Notes under the pieces: model-generated
The model's database searches: none
What the model saw: only the letters and a program-made list of their open reading frames with translations
Told to the model about the DNA's origin: nothing
Origin: Brumimicrobium sp965659845
Lineage (GTDB): Bacteria > Bacteroidota > Bacteroidia > Flavobacteriales_D > Crocinitomicaceae
NCBI GenBank assembly: GCA_965659845.1
Contig: CBFHXS010000006.1
Span: 1-54,958, forward strand
Reading direction: 5' to 3'
DNA: 54,958 nucleotides
Made by a program: the position numbers and the translations under genes
Part shown: positions 50,987 through 54,958 of the stretch, piece by piece
Layout: every line of letters begins with the position of its first letter
How positions within the stretch are numbered: the stretch's first letter is position 1

Positions 50987-53785
50987 TTAGTGCGCATCAA
51001 GCCAGTTACCGGCAAACTCCATTTCAACATCAAGAGGCACTTCCATTTTGACAGCATTCTCCATGCATTCTTTAACGAGTGAAGCTACTTGATCTTTCTC
51101 TGATTTGATGACATCAAATACCAATTCATCATGTACCTGGAGTAACATTCGAGAAGTTAGTTTTTCCTCCTTCATTTTCTCGTATACATTGATCATTGCA
51201 ATCTTAATGATGTCTGCGGCACTTCCTTGAATGGGCGCATTTATGGCGTTTCTTTCAGCATAACCACGAACAATTGCATTGTTAGATTTAATATCCGGAA
51301 GATATCTTCTGCGCTTCATGATCGTTTCTACATATCCTTTTTCTTTTGCCTCTTCTTTTGCCTTATCCATGTAGTTTCGAATTGTTGGATATTGCTCAAA
51401 ATAGCTGTCAATAATTGATTTAGCTTCTTTCCTGGAGATACCTAGATTTTGCGATAGGCCGAATGCAGATTGTCCATAAATAATTCCAAAGTTTACCGCC
51501 TTTGCATTGCTTCTTTGCTCACGACTAACTTCGTCCATTGAAACGCCGTATACTTTAGCCGCAGTTGCCGCATGAATATCATGACCTTCATTAAACGCTT
51601 CGATCATATTCTTATCACCACTTAAAGCCGCAATAATTCTCAATTCAATTTGCGAATAATCTGCAGCGAGTAATTCGTAGTCCTCGTTTTTAGGAACAAA
51701 AGCTTTACGGATTTCTCTTCCTTTCGGTGTTCGAATTGGAATGTTTTGAAGGTTTGGATTTGTTGAGCTCAAACGACCAGTTGCAGCAACGGTTTGCATG
51801 TAGTGCGTATGGAGTCTCCCATCATTTTCATCTACCAATTCTGGTAGAGGATCCACGTAAGTATTCTTTAGTTTACGCAATGAACGATAGTCTAAAATTA
51901 AGGGTACAATCTCGTGGTCATTAATGTGCTTTTGTAGCGTATCTTCCGAAGTGGAGTACTGACCAGACTTTGTTTTTTTCGCTTTTTTCGAGATCTCTAA
52001 TTTTTCAAATAAGATGACTCCCAGTTGTTTTGGAGAGTCTAGATTAAACTCTTCTCCGGCAAGGTCAATTACTTTTTCCTCAATGTCGTTGAGAGATATC
52101 TCAAGCTCTTCAGAGAACATCTTTAAACTATCTATATCAAGATTTATTCCTTCTTGTTCCATTGATTTCAGTACATGAGCCAAAGGCATTTCAATATCAT
52201 AGAATAAATTCTTCAAATGATCTTTTTGAATCTCAGGCTCGAAAAGTTCTTTGAGTTGCCACGTGATATCAGCATCTTCACATGCGTAATCAACGATGTC
52301 TTTTTGCGGAATATCACGCATAGACTTTTGATTCTTACCCTTCTTACCTATTAACGTTTCAATTGGAACTGGTTTATATTTTAGGTAGTATTCAGCAAGT
52401 ACATCCATACTATGCTTTCCATCTGGGGATAGTAAATAATGGGCAATCATAGTATCGAAAATCGGACCTTCAAGATTAAAACCGTAGCGATTTATTACTT
52501 GTTCATCGTACTTTACGTTATGTGCAACTTTTTCGATTTTATTTGATTTGAAAAAGTCTTTGAATTCAGAAAGTTGAGTTTTGGCTTCTTCAAAATCTTT
52601 TGGAAAAGGAACATAAAATGCTTTTCCTTTTTCATAAGAAAACGCAATACCGACTAGGTCAGCATTTCGCGCTTCAAGACTTGAGGTTTCAGTATCAAAG
52701 CATACCGATTTTTGTTTCATCAGTTTTTCGATGAGTGATTTTCGATCTTTTTCTGTGTCAACAAACGCATAATCTTTATCTACATCTTCAATTGATTTTA
52801 TTTCTTCCTCTACTGGCGACTGATCTTCGTTTGTTGTTCCAAATAGGTCAAGTTGACCGTCTTCATTATTTGATGAATTCGATGTGATAACAATCTCCTC
52901 GCCCAATACTCTTTTTGCCAAAGCTCTAAACTCTAACTCCGTAAAAACCTCCTTGATCTTGTCTGAATCAGGATCACAGTAGGTTAGGTCTTCAGGATCA
53001 AAAGGAACATCAACATCCGTAATGATTGTAGCTAACATTTTGGACATGCGACCTTGCTCTTCGAAGTTGATCACATTTTCTTTTTGCTTCCCTTTGAGGT
53101 CATCAGTGTTTTCAAAAAGATTTTCCATTGACCCATATTTTTGAATCAATTTTTTTGATGTCTTTTCACCAATTCCTGGAATTCCAGGAATGTTATCCGC
53201 ACTATCCCCCCATAAACCGAGAATATCGATAACTTGCAATGGATCTTCAACTTCAAACTTTTCCTTAACTTGTTCAACACCCCAGATCTCAGCTGGTTTA
53301 CCTCCTCTACCTGGCTTGTACATAAAGGTATTCTCTGATACCAATTGCGCAAAATCCTTGTCCGGAGTCATCATGTAGGTTGTGAAGCCTTCCTTTTCTG
53401 CTACTCTTGCCAGTGTTCCAATGACATCATCCGCTTCAAATCCTTTCTTTAATAAAATGGGGATTTTAAAGGCTTTGACGATTTCCTTAATTGGATCGAT
53501 CATGTTGCGAATGTCTTCAGGCATCTCTTCTCTATGCGCTTTGTACTCTGCATAATCCTCTTGTCTATTTGTAGCTCCTCCGGGGGCATCAAATACTACA
53601 GCTATATGGGATGGTTTTTCTTTATTTAGAATGTCCAGAAGAGCAGTTGTGAAGCCAAAAGCCGCCGAAGTATTTTCTCCTTTTGAGTTGATCCTTGGGT
53701 TTTTTGAAAATGCAAAGTAAGCTCTATAGATTAAGGCGAATGCATCAAGTAGGAAGAGTTTTTTGTCTTTATCTTGTGAAAGCAT
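50987..53785 (-). CDS. polA: DNA polymerase I
   Basis: 932 residues with three domains: 5'-3' exonuclease (about 8-300; FLLDAFALIYRAYFAF, GFEADDVIGT), 3'-5' exonuclease (about 325-520) with its acidic motif intact (FDTETSS), and family A polymerase (about 560-930). The polymerase motifs are complete: ADYSQIELRI (motif A), SNAKAVNFGIIYGQSAFG (motif B) and QVHDELVFDV (motif C). It therefore should proofread. Role: Okazaki-fragment processing and repair. Confidence 0.97.
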   Translation of the reverse strand: MLSQDKDKKLFLLDAFALIYRAYFAFSKNPRINSKGENTSAAFGFTTALLDILNKEKPSHIAVVFDAPGGATNRQEDYAEYKAHREEMPEDIRNMIDPIKEIVKAFKIPILLKKGFEADDVIGTLARVAEKEGFTTYMMTPDKDFAQLVSENTFMYKPGRGGKPAEIWGVEQVKEKFEVEDPLQVIDILGLWGDSADNIPGIPGIGEKTSKKLIQKYGSMENLFENTDDLKGKQKENVINFEEQGRMSKMLATIITDVDVPFDPEDLTYCDPDSDKIKEVFTELEFRALAKRVLGEEIVITSNSSNNEDGQLDLFGTTNEDQSPVEEEIKSIEDVDKDYAFVDTEKDRKSLIEKLMKQKSVCFDTETSSLEARNADLVGIAFSYEKGKAFYVPFPKDFEEAKTQLSEFKDFFKSNKIEKVAHNVKYDEQVINRYGFNLEGPIFDTMIAHYLLSPDGKHSMDVLAEYYLKYKPVPIETLIGKKGKNQKSMRDIPQKDIVDYACEDADITWQLKELFEPEIQKDHLKNLFYDIEMPLAHVLKSMEQEGINLDIDSLKMFSEELEISLNDIEEKVIDLAGEEFNLDSPKQLGVILFEKLEISKKAKKTKSGQYSTSEDTLQKHINDHEIVPLILDYRSLRKLKNTYVDPLPELVDENDGRLHTHYMQTVAATGRLSSTNPNLQNIPIRTPKGREIRKAFVPKNEDYELLAADYSQIELRIIAALSGDKNMIEAFNEGHDIHAATAAKVYGVSMDEVSREQRSNAKAVNFGIIYGQSAFGLSQNLGISRKEAKSIIDSYFEQYPTIRNYMDKAKEEAKEKGYVETIMKRRRYLPDIKSNNAIVRGYAERNAINAPIQGSAADIIKIAMINVYEKMKEEKLTSRMLLQVHDELVFDVIKSEKDQVASLVKECMENAVKMEVPLDVEMEFAGNWLDAH

Positions 53786-53807
53786 ATTTCATTTGTTGAA
53801 TGGTATT

Positions 53808-53815
53808 CAAAGTTA
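53808..53815 (-). promoter_or_regulatory. Predicted -7 element of polA
   Basis: The minus strand reads TAACTTTG, an exact TAnnTTTG match, 22 bases before the polA ATG. No clear -33 element. Confidence 0.45.
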
Positions 53816-53839
53816 ACATTTTCCATACATTTCTTCATT

Positions 53840-53859
53840 GAATCACAATGAATCACAAT
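53840..53859. repeat. Tandem 10-base direct repeat
   Basis: GAATCACAAT occurs twice without spacer (53840-53849 and 53850-53859) in the divergent polA/lipoprotein gap. It could be a regulator site facing polA, or a slippage product. Confidence 0.6.
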
Positions 53860-53871
53860 AATTATTTCGTC

Positions 53872-53892
53872 TTTTTCCAACTACTGGAAAAA
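53872..53892. promoter_or_regulatory. Perfect hairpin upstream of the lipoprotein gene
   Basis: TTTTTCCA (53872-53879) and TGGAAAAA (53885-53892) pair perfectly around ACTAC, 29 bases before the ATG at 53922. It could be a leader hairpin or operator. Confidence 0.4.
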
Positions 53893-53921
53893 TGCGTTCG
53901 TCTTAAAATTAAATCAGAGAT

Positions 53922-54509
53922 ATGAAAAAACTAACAATCACTTTTATTTTTTCCCTTGGATTGATAGGGACGTTATTCACTGCTTGCTTTTGTAAAGACG
54001 TTCAGCCCTATTGGAAGCCTAAGTCAGGATCAATTAATCTATATTCGAGTTTAGATGGTTCTCTCGAAGAGGTTAGTGCAGGAGATACTGTTCAGGCCGA
54101 CTCGTTAGCTGTTATATTACAATATGAAGCCGAGTACGTTGCATCCAAATATAACCCTTTCGCACAGCTGGGAAATATTGCAAGAGCTACACAGAAATGT
54201 CCGGTGGATGGTCATGCTGGGCTGAAACGTAAGGCCACATCTATATCAATAACATCGAATGAAAGTTACAATGGGTTGAATGCCGGGGAGGAGCTTTCGC
54301 AATTCTTTAAATACAATGGGGAATCCATACAAATCAGCTATTTGAATGAACTAAATCAATTTGGTTATGAGTATGTGGCTTACGGTTTTAACAGAGAAAT
54401 GTATTGGGTAATACCTCCAAATAATTCGATTGAAAGAAACTTAATTGTGAAGGTCAACTTTGAAGGTGGTGAGACAGTGACAATGCAAACAAACGATTTT
54501 ACTTGGTAA
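53922..54509 (+). CDS. Probable lipoprotein of unknown function
   Basis: 195 residues. The signal sequence ends LFTAC (lipobox-like, C22), immediately followed by F and another Cys. The mature part is beta-rich with a single further Cys in TQKCPVDGHAG and strands such as ERNLIVKVNFEGGETVTM. I do not recognise the family. It is divergent from polA, with a direct repeat and hairpin in the 136-base gap. No clear -7 element of its own. Confidence 0.7.
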   Translation: MKKLTITFIFSLGLIGTLFTACFCKDVQPYWKPKSGSINLYSSLDGSLEEVSAGDTVQADSLAVILQYEAEYVASKYNPFAQLGNIARATQKCPVDGHAGLKRKATSISITSNESYNGLNAGEELSQFFKYNGESIQISYLNELNQFGYEYVAYGFNREMYWVIPPNNSIERNLIVKVNFEGGETVTMQTNDFTW

Positions 54510-54520
54510 AATAATTGTTG

Positions 54521-54528
54521 TAACTTCG
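54521..54528 (+). promoter_or_regulatory. Near-consensus -7 element before the signal-peptide head
   Basis: TAACTTCG differs from TAnnTTTG at one base and lies 4 bases (AAGA) before the ATG at 54533, the same spacing as several other genes in the window. Confidence 0.35.
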
Positions 54529-54532
54529 AAGA

Positions 54533-54604
54533 ATGAGGTATATTTTTCTTGCATTTACGATTTGTATATTCAGTTTTTTAGCGACTGCTCAGAACAATAT
54601 CTAG
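54533..54604 (+). pseudogene. Signal-peptide head of a gene cut off at an inverted junction
   Basis: The frame encodes 23 residues that are nothing but a textbook signal peptide (MRYIFLAFTICIFSFLATAQ) plus NNI, then TAG. Its own near-consensus -7 element precedes it. A real secreted protein should continue, but instead the opposite strand carries the end of a TPR frame (54578-54958) that runs back over it. The body of this gene is therefore missing from the position where it should be. Confidence 0.5.
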
Positions 54605-54958
54605 CGCTTTATTGAAGTGATACATGGATTTTTTATAATCATCCATACGAGCGTATACTTTTCCATAATAACGTCCAATTGTAAAGTCAAACCTCTTTAT
54701 ATTCGACTTATCTTTAAGAAACACCACTTCTTCCAAGCGCATTAAAACACTATCATAGTCGCCATCGTAAATTTCACCATGAGATATGTTTAATAGGATT
54801 TGAATTATACCATTATCGGAATCCATATCTCGATAGATGTTTAAAGCCTTTTTTAAATATTCTTTCTCCTTTTTATAGTCTCCAGAGTAACCGTACAAAT
54901 CTGCCAATAAATAAAGTGCTTCAGCTTGTTGTGATAAGCTTCTAATGTTTTCGGACAC
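54578..54958 (-). CDS. TPR repeat protein fragment (partial)
   Basis: The frame is open at the right edge, so the upstream part lies outside the window. About 126 residues show three tetratricopeptide-like helical pairs (EALYLLADLYGYSGDYKKEKE, then GRYYGKVYARMDDYKKSMYHF, then FNKALDI). The last TPR helix breaks off at KALDI and only five residues (VLSSR) follow, encoded by the antisense of the neighbouring signal peptide. Such TPR arrays in Bacteroidota are often the sensor part of secreted or membrane-bound kinases and regulators, so this may be the body of the gene whose head is at 54533. Confidence 0.6.
   Translation of the reverse strand: MSENIRSLSQQAEALYLLADLYGYSGDYKKEKEYLKKALNIYRDMDSDNGIIQILLNISHGEIYDGDYDSVLMRLEEVVFLKDKSNIKRFDFTIGRYYGKVYARMDDYKKSMYHFNKALDIVLSSR

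Noticed and set aside
1..54958. Search by eye for tRNA genes, insertion sequences, prophage, toxin-antitoxin or defence genes
   Set aside because: No cloverleaf, transposase, integrase, restriction, CRISPR or toxin-like protein was recognised; genes are mostly core-type for this phylum.

Overview
The window reads as chromosomal DNA of a Bacteroidota bacterium, most likely order Flavobacteriales. It is AT-rich by eye. Four proteins carry type IX secretion (T9SS, Por) C-terminal sorting domains. Promoters fit the Bacteroidota -7 element TAnnTTTG, and Shine-Dalgarno sites are essentially absent. Other lineage markers are the three-subunit sdhCAB with a fused cytochrome b, DUF349 and DUF983 proteins, and a SusC-like plug protein. 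The family cannot be fixed from sequence alone. The window starts inside ygiQ and ends inside a TPR gene. I see no tRNA, rRNA, CRISPR array, prophage or insertion sequence, and no gap over 300 bases without a gene.

Layout. 1-8 kb: 3' end of ygiQ, a stand-alone CarboxypepD/TonB-plug protein, an L,D-transpeptidase, a minus-strand operon (PfkB kinase, DUF349 protein, two membrane proteins) and a lipoprotein. 8-16 kb: AsmA-like protein, glycosyltransferase overlapping alaS, then divergent M23 peptidase and MerR regulator. 16-21 kb: a T9SS cargo protein, phoH, a tiny secreted membrane protein, and a nicotinamide riboside operon (pnuC plus NadR-type kinase). 20.6-28.4 kb: two paralogous two-gene cassettes, each a small Lys-rich secreted protein followed by a large Ig-like-repeat T9SS adhesin, on either side of a divergent truA-family gene. 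28.5-33.6 kb: ssb, O-antigen-ligase-like protein, S41 protease, rnpA, thioredoxin and DUF983. 33.7-37.7 kb: rlmN, then redoxin and a T9SS trypsin-like protease. 38-43.5 kb: a co-directional trio of secreted protein, uridine kinase and a 1219-residue sensor kinase. 43.5-48 kb: YqaE/Pmp3 lipoprotein and sdhCAB. 48-55 kb: M1 peptidase, polA, a lipoprotein, and an abrupt inverted junction.

Most genes are housekeeping (translation, tRNA/rRNA modification, replication and repair, respiration, envelope). The accessory flavour is cell-surface: T9SS adhesins, surface protease, lipoproteins and envelope peptidases. Three signals stand out. First, the duplicated small-basic-protein/adhesin cassettes with matching promoters. 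Second, a run of genes whose TAnnTTTG element lies only 3-5 nt before the ATG, which predicts leaderless mRNAs. Third, an orphan signal-peptide head facing an inverted TPR tail at the right end, which is either a real inversion or a chimeric join.
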